Positions 15,381 through 20,857 of a stretch of 25,464 nucleotides of DNA are shown one piece after another. The translations under genes were made by a program, and so were the position numbers. The stretch spans positions 1-25,464 of the IMG/VR virus record IMGVR_UViG_3300034146_000024. One strand, 5' to 3'. Under the pieces are notes generated by a model. That model made no database searches. It worked only from the letters and a program-made list of their open reading frames with translations, and was not told where the DNA came from. The stretch is from a virus. The number at the start of each line of letters is the position of its first letter. Position 1 is the stretch's first letter.

Positions 15381-15671
15381 TCAGTTCACCAGCTCGGCAA
15401 CGACGCCGGCGGCGCCGACGAGGACGGCCGCGGCGAACAGGCCGATGCTGACCCCCTCCTCGAACTTGAGGATGGGCCAGTCGGTGGGCACCAGCTCGCA
15501 GCGCCACGCGCCCGTCGCGAGCAGTGCCAGGAGGAGGGGAAGCGCGACGGTCACCGGCGCAGCCTTGCGCGGCGGTGTCGGCGACGGGCGCGTCGGCTCA
15601 TGTGAAGCCGGTTCGGGCGGAGGCGGCGCCGGTTCGGACGGCGGCGAGAGCGCCGTCCCGCCCCGCCCCAT
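15381..15671 (-). CDS. Small two-TM membrane protein, perhaps the second half of a frameshifted gene
   Basis: These 96 codons from ATG 15671 give a Pro-rich N-terminus (PPSEPAPPPPEPASHEPTRP), then two membrane spans (VTVALPLLLALLATGAW and VSIGLFAAAVLVGAAGVVAE). No ribosome site stands before 15671. The preceding 80 bases look coding only in the frame of the 15754 start, one base off. So either this gene is translated by -1 shifting from 15754, or a base has been lost or gained. Its function is unknown. It ends 2 nt before the next gene start. Confidence 0.5.
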   Translation of the reverse strand: MGRGGTALSPPSEPAPPPPEPASHEPTRPSPTPPRKAAPVTVALPLLLALLATGAWRCELVPTDWPILKFEEGVSIGLFAAAVLVGAAGVVAELVN

Positions 15672-15754
15672 TCGCCGGCGGTCGGCAGCAGCTCGACCTC
15701 CGGTATCGGTGCGGTGAAAGTCGCAGCGGCCAGGGCGAAGACGTGGCCCCACAT
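15551..15754 (-). CDS. Short ORF coupled to the previous gene, likely 5' part of a frameshifted gene
   Basis: ATG 15754 shares a base with the upstream stop (TGATG), the operon's usual coupling. The first 30 residues look like protein (MWGHVFALAAATFTAPIPEV, then ELLPTAGEWGG). After about 15670 the frame turns into an Arg-rich string, while the -1 frame becomes the Pro-rich and membrane-spanning sequence that ends at 15381. This points to one gene of about 125 codons crossing frames in the G-rich stretch near 15660-15672. I see no canonical slippery heptamer there. Confidence 0.4.
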   Translation of the reverse strand: MWGHVFALAAATFTAPIPEVELLPTAGEWGGAGRRSRRRPNRRRLRPNRLHMSRRARRRHRRARLRR

Positions 15755-16065
15755 CACGCAGCAGCCTTCACCCGGTGCGCTTCGATCGCCTCGCGAAGCT
15801 TCGCCTCGTCGTTGATCAGGCCGTAGCGCGAGACCTTTTCCGCCTTGGCCGTCGCCTTCAGCTCCTGGAGGTTCTGCTCGGCGAGCGGCTTAGGCTCGGA
15901 AGGCGGATCCGCCGCCGCGACCTTCTTCGCGACACCCGGCTTGAGCGCGCCCAGCGCGACGAGGGCATCACCCTCCTTCGCGTCCAGCTCTACGGTCTCG
16001 CCGGGCGGGACCGGCTTAGGGCCGCCGTTCCTGAGCGGCGTCACGACCTCATAGGATTTCTTCAT
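15754..16065 (-). CDS. Small head-region protein with a C-terminal SAP/HeH-like motif
   Basis: This 103-aa protein starts at ATG 16065 with GGAGA about 8 nt upstream. The N-terminal 45 residues (MKKSYEVVTPLRNGGPKPVP, then PGETVELDAKEGDALVALGA) form a small beta domain ending in a helix, seen in many phage proteins next to the capsid gene. The C-terminal 35 residues (NLQELKATAKAEKVSRYGLI) look like a helix-loop-helix of the SAP/HeH/Rho-N type, as in Mu gp35-like proteins. It is likely a minor head or connector component. It is the first gene after the capsid hairpin. Confidence 0.6.
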   Translation of the reverse strand: MKKSYEVVTPLRNGGPKPVPPGETVELDAKEGDALVALGALKPGVAKKVAAADPPSEPKPLAEQNLQELKATAKAEKVSRYGLINDEAKLREAIEAHRVKAAA

Positions 16066-16096
16066 GTCGGTCTCTCCCCAACGGGGTCAGGGACTA

Positions 16097-16131
16097 CCGG
16101 GCGGGGGCGGGGACCAACCCTCCCCGCCCGG
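16097..16131 (-). terminator. GC-rich hairpin after the major capsid gene
   Basis: CCGGGCGGGG (16097-16106) is perfectly complementary to CCCCGCCCGG (16122-16131), with a 15-nt loop that can pair further. It lies in the 90-bp gap between the capsid stop and the next start. There is no U-run, so it is more likely an RNA-stabilising or attenuating element than a full terminator. Confidence 0.5.
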
Positions 16132-16155
16132 CTTCCAGGACGCTCGGAACGGTGC

Positions 16156-17091
16156 CTAGACCGCGCCCTGGAACAGGAAGCCCGCGTCGGGGCCGACCAG
16201 CTCCGGCGACCATTCGTCGAAGACGTCGTTCAGCCAGCTCGCATAGTCGTCGTTGAACCGCGCCGGCTTGACGAACGGATGGCCGTTGAGGCGGTAGGTG
16301 TAGCCGAAGGCCGGGACCCGCATCCCCGCCTGGCCCTTGGCAGGAACATAGGCCAGGATCGCGTCGCCGCCCCAGACATCGACGGATTCGCCGGCGTCGT
16401 CGTCATAGATGGCATCGCCAACCAGCACCTGCGGGACATCGAAGAACTGCGCCAGCATGGTGTCGGTGATCACCGGCGAGGCTTCCGCCTTGGTGGCAAA
16501 GCGGCCGATGACGCGCGGATGCACCTTGAGCTTCGCAGCCACCGTGGCGCCGATCGAGAGCGTGTTCGGCCGGCGGCCGGTGCGCTTGCGGATGACTTCC
16601 TTGGCGTCGCTCACCTGCTCGTCGGGCTTCGAGTCTCCGTTCGACCACTTGTCGGCGCCGGCAAGAGCCGCCTTGTTGGTGTTGGCGTAAGTCGCCGCGT
16701 TCCGGGCGGACTCCGCCTGGCTGATCTCGCGGTCGAGCTGGACCACGTTCAGGACGGTGTTCACGTTCTCGGTGAGCAGATCGATCCCCGGGACCGCCGC
16801 AGCCTCTTCGACATGCTCGATCGGGGTGGTCGCGCCGAGCGCCCGCTGGATCAGGGCAACGGCCTTGCCCTCATATCCGACCTGGATGCGAGCGATGCCG
16901 GCGCCCGGCGCGCGGATGATCTTGTAGCGGCGGAACGACTCCCGGCCGAACTCGATGCGCTTCGCCGCCCGGGTGGGCATGTTGACGATCGGCATCAGCA
17001 GGTCGCCGATGAAGCCGGCCTGCGTGTAGCCGCGGCTGTGGTTGGTGAGGATCGGGTCGATCACCCGGGCCTGCCTGGCATTCATGTCCAT
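16156..17091 (-). CDS. Major capsid protein
   Basis: This 311-aa protein has the length and position of an HK97-fold head subunit: after the protease/scaffold and decoration genes, and isolated by hairpin-bearing gaps. It begins MDMNARQARVIDPILTNHSR, has FIGDLLMPIVNMPTRAAKRI, a central acidic helical part with KEVIRKRTGRRPNTLSIGAT, then ILAYVPAKGQAGMRVPAFGY with YTYRLNGHPF, and ends in WSPELVGPDAGFLFQGAV. The A-K-E-x-I-R-x-x-T-G-x-x-P-N-T and M-P-x-F-G-Y-x-Y landmarks are typical of this capsid group. ATG 17091 has GAGGGA about 10 nt upstream; ATG 17085 is an alternative. Whether it belongs to the Mu gpT or another capsid family I cannot say. Confidence 0.85.
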   Translation of the reverse strand: MDMNARQARVIDPILTNHSRGYTQAGFIGDLLMPIVNMPTRAAKRIEFGRESFRRYKIIRAPGAGIARIQVGYEGKAVALIQRALGATTPIEHVEEAAAVPGIDLLTENVNTVLNVVQLDREISQAESARNAATYANTNKAALAGADKWSNGDSKPDEQVSDAKEVIRKRTGRRPNTLSIGATVAAKLKVHPRVIGRFATKAEASPVITDTMLAQFFDVPQVLVGDAIYDDDAGESVDVWGGDAILAYVPAKGQAGMRVPAFGYTYRLNGHPFVKPARFNDDYASWLNDVFDEWSPELVGPDAGFLFQGAV

Positions 17092-17111
17092 CTTGGAAGT
17101 CCCTCGCTCTT

Positions 17112-17173
17112 CAGTTCACGGAGCGGTCGCCGCAGCGGCCGCTTCGGGAACTGGCGGGGCCGGAGCCCCACCA
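17112..17173 (-). repeat. Intergenic hairpin element, copy between decoration and capsid genes
   Basis: This is a near-copy of 17552-17619. It contains GGGGC (17156-17160) pairing with GCCCC (17165-17169) around a CGGA loop, extended by TGG/CCA, and AGCGG (17122-17126) pairing with CCGCT (17139-17143). Shared blocks are CAGTTC, GCGGTCGC, CGGCCGC, TCGGGAAC and GGCGGGGC. It precedes the capsid ribosome site on the leftward transcript. Confidence 0.55.
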
Positions 17174-17187
17174 GCAGCCCGCCTCAA

Positions 17188-17538
17188 TCAGAGGGCGAGC
17201 AGGATCTCGATCACCGCGCCCGCCGCGGCTGCCGGCTGGAGGGCGTAGCCGGCGATCTCGCCGTCGCCGCCGTGCGGAATGGCGGCGCCGGTCGCATCGG
17301 TCTTGAGCGGGGTGAGGCCCTTCGCGCCGAGCGGGATCGCCGCACCCGTCACCACGCGGGTGGTGCCGATCACATCCACGGCGAAAGCCGCGCCGGCGGC
17401 GTCGGCCGCGTAGGCGGAAACGCCCATGGGCTTCGCCCCCGCGGCGTCACACTGCGAGCCGTCGAAATCGACGAAACGGTTGGCCGCGACGGCGGCGGCG
17501 GCGACGCTGGTCAACGTCAGGATCACGGTCTTCTGCAT
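17188..17538 (-). CDS. Capsid decoration protein (DUF2190-like)
   Basis: This 116-aa protein lies directly before the major capsid gene. It begins MQKTVILTLTSVAAAAVAAN and continues RFVDFDGSQCDAAGAKPMGV with SAYAADAAGAAFAVDVIGT. That is the A-x-R-F-V...A-x-G-x-x-x-x-G-V-x-x...G pattern of DUF2190 cement proteins that stabilise the expanded head. ATG 17538 has GGAGG 8 nt upstream; an ATG 6 nt earlier is too close to that site. The open frame further upstream encodes PVPEAAVRDRLANWEE through the hairpin element and is probably untranslated. Low-complexity Ala/Gly content fits the family. Confidence 0.75.
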   Translation of the reverse strand: MQKTVILTLTSVAAAAVAANRFVDFDGSQCDAAGAKPMGVSAYAADAAGAAFAVDVIGTTRVVTGAAIPLGAKGLTPLKTDATGAAIPHGGDGEIAGYALQPAAAAGAVIEILLAL

Positions 17539-17551
17539 CGGCATTTCCTCC

Positions 17552-17619
17552 CAGTTCGCGAGGCGGTCGCGCACGGCCGCCTCGGGAACCGGGCGGGGCG
17601 CACGCGGCGCCCCGCCAGG
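17552..17619 (-). repeat. Intergenic hairpin element, copy between protease/scaffold and decoration genes
   Basis: This is the partner of 17112-17173. GGCGGGGCGC (17592-17601) pairs perfectly with GCGCCCCGCC (17607-17616) around a 5-nt loop, and GAGGCGG (17560-17566) pairs with CCGCCTC (17576-17582). Both copies keep two stems although the bases differ, which suggests selection for structure. Confidence 0.6.
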
Positions 17620-17625
17620 CACTCT

Positions 17626-18129
17626 TCAGCCTCCCGCCTGCTTGACGGCGTCGATGTAGGAGAGCCCAGGCGTGGCACCCTGCAGCTCCAGGGCCCGCCC
17701 ATGGATCTGGAGCGCCTTGGGATCGACCACGTAACCCTGCGGCGCCGCGAAGCTGGCGCCCGCCTTGTCCGCGTTCGGATCGGCAGGGGCTTCCTCGCCG
17801 AACGAGATCGTCGCCCTCGCGCCGTCGAAGAGCTTGCGGAAGGCGGCGTTGGGGGTGAGCTGCTGGGCGCCCTCGCCCTCGCCAAAGGCGACGGTCGCGG
17901 TCGCGTCCAGCTCGTCGAGCAGGCCGATGACGATCGGCTTCATCGCCGGCGGGAGCTTGGTCGCCGTGACCAGGCTCTCCGCGAAGGACACGTTCGAGGC
18001 GTGGAGGGCGGCCGTGGCCGCCTGCTCGCGGGTGGCGGCGTTGGTCTCGCGGTCGGCGATGTCCGCCTCGCGGCGGGCGAGGGCCGCTTCGCGCTCGGCG
18101 AAGGCGGCGTCGTTCGAGGTGTCGGTCAT
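17626..18129 (-). CDS. Scaffold protein from an internal start inside the protease gene (Mu gpZ-like)
   Basis: ATG 18129, in frame with the protease, is preceded by AGGAG with a 6-nt gap, a better ribosome site than that of the full gene. The 167-aa product begins MTDTSNDAAFAEREAALARR and is a helical coiled coil, then ends with AFRKLFDGARATISFGE and a linker. Mu gpI/gpZ and lambda C/Nu3 use the same nested scheme. Expected role: inner core around which the capsid assembles. Confidence 0.75.
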   Translation of the reverse strand: MTDTSNDAAFAEREAALARREADIADRETNAATREQAATAALHASNVSFAESLVTATKLPPAMKPIVIGLLDELDATATVAFGEGEGAQQLTPNAAFRKLFDGARATISFGEEAPADPNADKAGASFAAPQGYVVDPKALQIHGRALELQGATPGLSYIDAVKQAGG

Positions 18130-18594
18130 GCTGGTCTCCTGGGGTTGTTCGATCGTCACGTCGCCGTCGTCGCCCTCGCCGAAGGCGACGGTGCCGAGGC
18201 CCTTCACGGCCGGCGCCGCGGCGCCGAGGAAGCCGACGTGCTTGAGGTAGAAGTGGCCGGGCTTCGGGTTGCCGCGCCCGTTGGGGAAGTAGAAGCGGCC
18301 CGAGACCTTCCGGAACCGGCCCTGGCGGACGGCCTCGGCGAAGGCGGGCTCGAGCTTTTCGGGGTCAGGCTCCGCGCAGAGATGGCCGTCCTCGAACGTC
18401 ACCCGCTTGATCCAGCCATAGGCCGGGTGGTCGAGCGCGGGGTGGCCGATCACCATCGGCGCCGGATCGCTCACCGGGTCGTAGGCCTCCGCCGCGTTGC
18501 GCAGCGCCTCCTCGGTGAAGGAGACCTTCGTCCCCTCCACCGACGTGAACTCGCCGGGCGGCATGATTTTGATCAGCGGGAGCGTCCGTTCCAT
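17626..18594 (-). CDS. Prohead protease with C-terminal scaffold (Mu gpI-like)
   Basis: This 322-aa protein is the Mu-like protease. It matures the prohead by cutting the scaffold. The N-terminal 150 residues carry LPLIKIMPPGEFTSVEGTKV, PAPMVIGHPALDHPAYGWIK, the KVSGRFYFP strand with a conserved-type serine, and HFYLKHVGFLGAAAPAVKGL, whose end matches the family's L-x-x-V-x-x-L-G-x-x-x-P-A-V-x-G-L. From residue 156 on it is an Ala/Glu/Arg coiled coil, the scaffold half. I chose ATG 18594 because the upstream frame is Arg-rich; its ribosome site is weak. Terminase and portal genes are not found before it. Confidence 0.85.
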   Translation of the reverse strand: MERTLPLIKIMPPGEFTSVEGTKVSFTEEALRNAAEAYDPVSDPAPMVIGHPALDHPAYGWIKRVTFEDGHLCAEPDPEKLEPAFAEAVRQGRFRKVSGRFYFPNGRGNPKPGHFYLKHVGFLGAAAPAVKGLGTVAFGEGDDGDVTIEQPQETSMTDTSNDAAFAEREAALARREADIADRETNAATREQAATAALHASNVSFAESLVTATKLPPAMKPIVIGLLDELDATATVAFGEGEGAQQLTPNAAFRKLFDGARATISFGEEAPADPNADKAGASFAAPQGYVVDPKALQIHGRALELQGATPGLSYIDAVKQAGG

Positions 18595-18884
18595 GACGCT
18601 CTGGTAGGGGGAGAGGAGCCGCCGGACGGGCGTCCGTTGACGGACGGGGTCCCGGCGCGGTTCCCGGATCCATTTGACGCGGATCGGCGGCGAACGCAAC
18701 CGGGAGGCCGAGGGCGGAATGAAAATGCCGCTGGGAGCCCCTGTGCAGCCCGCACAGGCCTCTCGAGCCGCCTCGCGGCGGCAACGCCCGCCGAATCCGC
18801 CCGATGGCCGCCTGAGGCCGCTACGAGGCCATTCGCTACAACAGGGTCAGGATTGCTCCGGGGCGCCGGAGCTACCCGGCTCCG
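18595..18884 (-). promoter_or_regulatory. Hairpin-rich leader before the head operon
   Basis: The 290-bp gap between the accessory cassette and the protease gene holds no convincing gene. It contains several perfect inverted repeats: GCTCCGG/CCGGAGC (18855-18872), GCCGCC/GGCGGC (18767-18782), CCTGTGC/GCACAGG (18740-18758), and a three-arm set CGGACG, CGTCCG, CGGACG (18623-18646) in which the middle arm can pair with either side. I could not find a clear sigma-70 promoter on the - strand. The hairpin at 18855 may end the accessory transcript. Confidence 0.4.
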
Positions 18885-19382
18885 CTAGATTTTCACGGAA
18901 CGTTGCGCGGGCTCCCGCCGGTACGCCTCAACATCCTCGCCGTCCCTGTTCTGCACCAAGGCCCAGCGACGGCACACCAGATCGGGCGTCGCATCCCCCG
19001 GAGGGATGGTGCCCACCGATATTCGGCGCCCGCGCGAGAGGCCGGGCTGATCGGGAGAACTGACGAAGAGGATCCGGTCCCGCGAAAACAGCAGGTCGCC
19101 CGGGTCGAAAATATTGCCCCCCGCCTCGATGCTCCGGCCGTCCAGGACGAGCCGCACCTCTCCGAGAAAGGCGGCGCTGTTGATCCCGGGATCGGTCTTG
19201 AGGCTCCAGCTGTGGAACTGAAGGCCGCCTTCACCGAGAACGATCGCCCATTTGTCCTCATCTCCGACGACCCAGATCAGCGGGTTCAGGTCGGGTGCTG
19301 CATAGAGGCCTTGCGCCGAATTTCCGCTTAACCACCCCAAGCGGACCTCAGCCGCGTCCAGCCAGATCGGCTCCTCCTCCAT
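18885..19382 (-). CDS. Unknown protein, last gene of the accessory cassette
   Basis: This 165-aa protein is not one I recognise. ATG 19382 has a perfect AGGAGG 5 nt upstream and lies 8 nt after the stop of the two-TM gene, so the two are probably one transcript. It is mixed alpha/beta with many Trp and Gly residues (PLIWVVGDEDKWAIVLGEGG; NIFDPGDLLFSRDRILFVSS). It has no signal peptide or membrane span. It might be a soluble partner, regulator or sensor of the two-TM protein. This is inferred from position alone. Confidence 0.6.
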   Translation of the reverse strand: MEEEPIWLDAAEVRLGWLSGNSAQGLYAAPDLNPLIWVVGDEDKWAIVLGEGGLQFHSWSLKTDPGINSAAFLGEVRLVLDGRSIEAGGNIFDPGDLLFSRDRILFVSSPDQPGLSRGRRISVGTIPPGDATPDLVCRRWALVQNRDGEDVEAYRREPAQRSVKI

Positions 19383-19390
19383 GTATCCTC

Positions 19391-19924
19391 CTACTGCGTA
19401 AGCTTTCTGATCCGCTCGTCCTCTGCCTCCATCGCACGCTCGAAGCTGAAAAGCTGGATCAGCGCCCGGTGGTGCGACCTGAGTTTATACGGGATCGCGT
19501 CGCGTTCGAGCGCGCGCGCCGTCCTGTTGAAGCAGTCGGCCTTCAAGGCGGCGAGTTCGAGCACGCACTCGGTCTCGATCTCGTGCTGGGTCTGAACCCA
19601 AGCCGCAATCTGGTGCGGCGTGGGCTCGTCGCTCGACCGAACCTCAGCCAGAACGGCCGACCACCGCTTCAGCCATTGGCGATGTCGGGCGGCGCATGCC
19701 TCGGGCTTGTAGACGAGCTGGATCAACCCGATGGCCGTCACGACGAGGCCCGCTCCGGCGGCGTACCCATTCACGTCGGAAGCGACCGTGATGAACGTTC
19801 CCCCGCCGGCCGCAAGGAGCACGAGCGTCAGGAACAGGTCCAGCTGCTCGAGAAAGGCCGCGCGCCGGCGGTGGTAGCGGACGGACGCCTCAGCCCGGAA
19901 AAGCATTTCGGCACGATCGGCCAT
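19391..19924 (-). CDS. SLATT-like two-TM membrane protein
   Basis: This 177-aa protein has a basic, aromatic N-terminus (RYHRRRAAFLEQLDLFLTLV) leading into TM1 (about 29-49), a short loop, TM2 (about 54-73, AGLVVTAIGLIQLVYKPEAC), then a soluble helical part starting ARHRQWLKRWSAVLAEV. This matches the layout of SLATT domains (SMODS- and SLOG-associated 2TM effectors), proposed pore-formers in bacterial conflict systems. The domain match is from pattern memory, so it is tentative. It follows two tiny genes and precedes an unknown gene, all leftward and closely spaced. A plain phage membrane protein is the alternative. Confidence 0.5.
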   Translation of the reverse strand: MADRAEMLFRAEASVRYHRRRAAFLEQLDLFLTLVLLAAGGGTFITVASDVNGYAAGAGLVVTAIGLIQLVYKPEACAARHRQWLKRWSAVLAEVRSSDEPTPHQIAAWVQTQHEIETECVLELAALKADCFNRTARALERDAIPYKLRSHHRALIQLFSFERAMEAEDERIRKLTQ

Positions 19925-19930
19925 GGTCCG

Positions 19931-20086
19931 CTACTTGCCGCCCTTTTTCTCGGGAGGGATGGGGCGGTCGAACGACACGAACGTGCCGTTGCCGGGGTTC
20001 TTTCTCCCCAGTTCGGAGCTGCCAATGTCCTTCTTTTCGATCGGCTGGCGCTCGCCGCGATCACGCTTGTCCCTGTCGTCGCTCAT
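19931..20086 (-). CDS. 51-aa basic protein sharing the SFDRPIPP motif
   Basis: ATG 20086 follows GAGGA with an 8-nt gap and the frame ends at TAG 19931-19933. The protein starts MSDDRDKRDRGERQPIEKKD, is very hydrophilic, and ends with GTFVSFDRPIPPEKKGGK. This C-terminus is nearly the same as that of the gene just upstream (20098-20271), so the pair is paralogous. It starts 11 nt after that gene's stop and ends 6 nt before the start of the two-TM gene. I know no family for it. Conservation only at the C-terminus suggests a binding tail. Confidence 0.6.
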   Translation of the reverse strand: MSDDRDKRDRGERQPIEKKDIGSSELGRKNPGNGTFVSFDRPIPPEKKGGK

Positions 20087-20097
20087 TTGCTTTGTCC

Positions 20098-20271
20098 TCA
20101 CTTTTTCTTGTCGGGCGGGATCGGCCGGTCGAACGAGACGGAGGTGAACTTGCCGCTCTTAACTTCTCGGGTAAGGCTGTGCTTGTACGCCGTTTCCCGC
20201 GTGGAGGCCGTCGCCTTCCGCGCGATAACTTTCCTCGCGGATTTCGGCTTTTTCGGCTTGTCCTCGGCCAT
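20098..20271 (-). CDS. 57-aa basic protein sharing the SFDRPIPP motif
   Basis: ATG 20271 has AGGAGG 4 nt upstream. An earlier in-frame start (20298) lacks a site. The protein starts MAEDKPKKPKSARKVIARKA, has a central helix-like part (STRETAYKHSLTREVKSG) and ends KFTSVSFDRPIPPDKKK. About a third of its residues are Lys or Arg. It is first in the leftward cassette of four genes and diverges from the lipoprotein gene at 20439. The function is unknown. A small regulator, antitoxin-like partner or nucleic-acid binder would fit its size and charge. Confidence 0.6.
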   Translation of the reverse strand: MAEDKPKKPKSARKVIARKATASTRETAYKHSLTREVKSGKFTSVSFDRPIPPDKKK

Positions 20272-20438
20272 CGATCCTCCTGCCTCTCTTTGCAGCATCC
20301 GCCGCCATGGGTCGAGAGCCCGCCGGTCGCCGTTCTATCGCTTCAACGCTGCACAGGGAGGGGCAGCAACGGCTCCAAAACGGAGCGACTGCGCGGAAGC
20401 TTCTGGATCATGAGGTGGCGCGTGCTAGGCAGGCGCCC

Positions 20439-20843
20439 ATGAGGATGTTCTCCATAGCTGCGGTGGCTGCGTCGGTGACGCTCGGGTGCAGTTCGCCTCC
20501 GCCGCTGGAGCCGGCCCTGGCCGAACGGGCGAAGGCGGCGATCGCCGCGGAGGAGCCCGTCCCCGGCACCGTCAGCTTCCGGACGCTCTGGCTCGCCGAG
20601 CTGGGGGAGGCGAATGGGCTGGTCTGCGGGCGCATCGATGCGCCGGCCGTGCTGGAGAAGCCGGAGCTCAGGGTCATCTACGAGGACAAGGGTGCGTACG
20701 CCGTCGTCGAAAAGCATGAGCTGTGGGTCGGCGGCGGAGCGATGGGCCCGGCGCTGCTCGAGCAGAACCGCCAGGCGTTCAACAGGCTCTGGGAGACGGC
20801 CTGCAAACCGACCGACCCGGCGCGGTGGGCGCTATTCGGTTAG
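20439..20843 (+). CDS. Putative lipoprotein, accessory
   Basis: This 134-aa protein starts MRMFSIAAVAASVTLGCSSP, a short lipoprotein signal with Cys17 as acylation site; the lipobox TLGC is acceptable but not ideal. The mature part has an alpha-helical stretch (EPALAERAKAAIAAEEPVPG), a beta region (FRTLWLAELGEANGLVCGRI) and ends with RLWETACKPTDPARWALFG. It resembles small lipoproteins common in alphaproteobacterial genomes and prophages, but I cannot name it. It lies alone on the + strand between leftward blocks. The ribosome site before ATG 20439 is weak (AGGC). A surface or lysogenic-conversion role is possible. Confidence 0.6.
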   Translation: MRMFSIAAVAASVTLGCSSPPPLEPALAERAKAAIAAEEPVPGTVSFRTLWLAELGEANGLVCGRIDAPAVLEKPELRVIYEDKGAYAVVEKHELWVGGGAMGPALLEQNRQAFNRLWETACKPTDPARWALFG

Positions 20844-20857
20844 TTGCCGAGGCGACC

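Noticed and set aside
16097-16131. Strong intrinsic terminator after the capsid gene
   Set aside because: The stem is perfect but no U-run follows, and head and tail genes downstream need the same transcript; kept only as a hairpin element.
15775-18888. Long + strand open frame (1037 codons) opposite capsid, decoration and protease genes
   Set aside because: Shadow of the - strand genes in high-GC DNA; composition is Arg/Leu/Gly-rich and it spans several real gene boundaries and hairpin gaps.
19391-19924. Calling the two-TM protein a holin
   Set aside because: It is far from the lysis genes, has a long soluble C-terminal domain and sits in an accessory cassette; the SLATT-like layout fits better.
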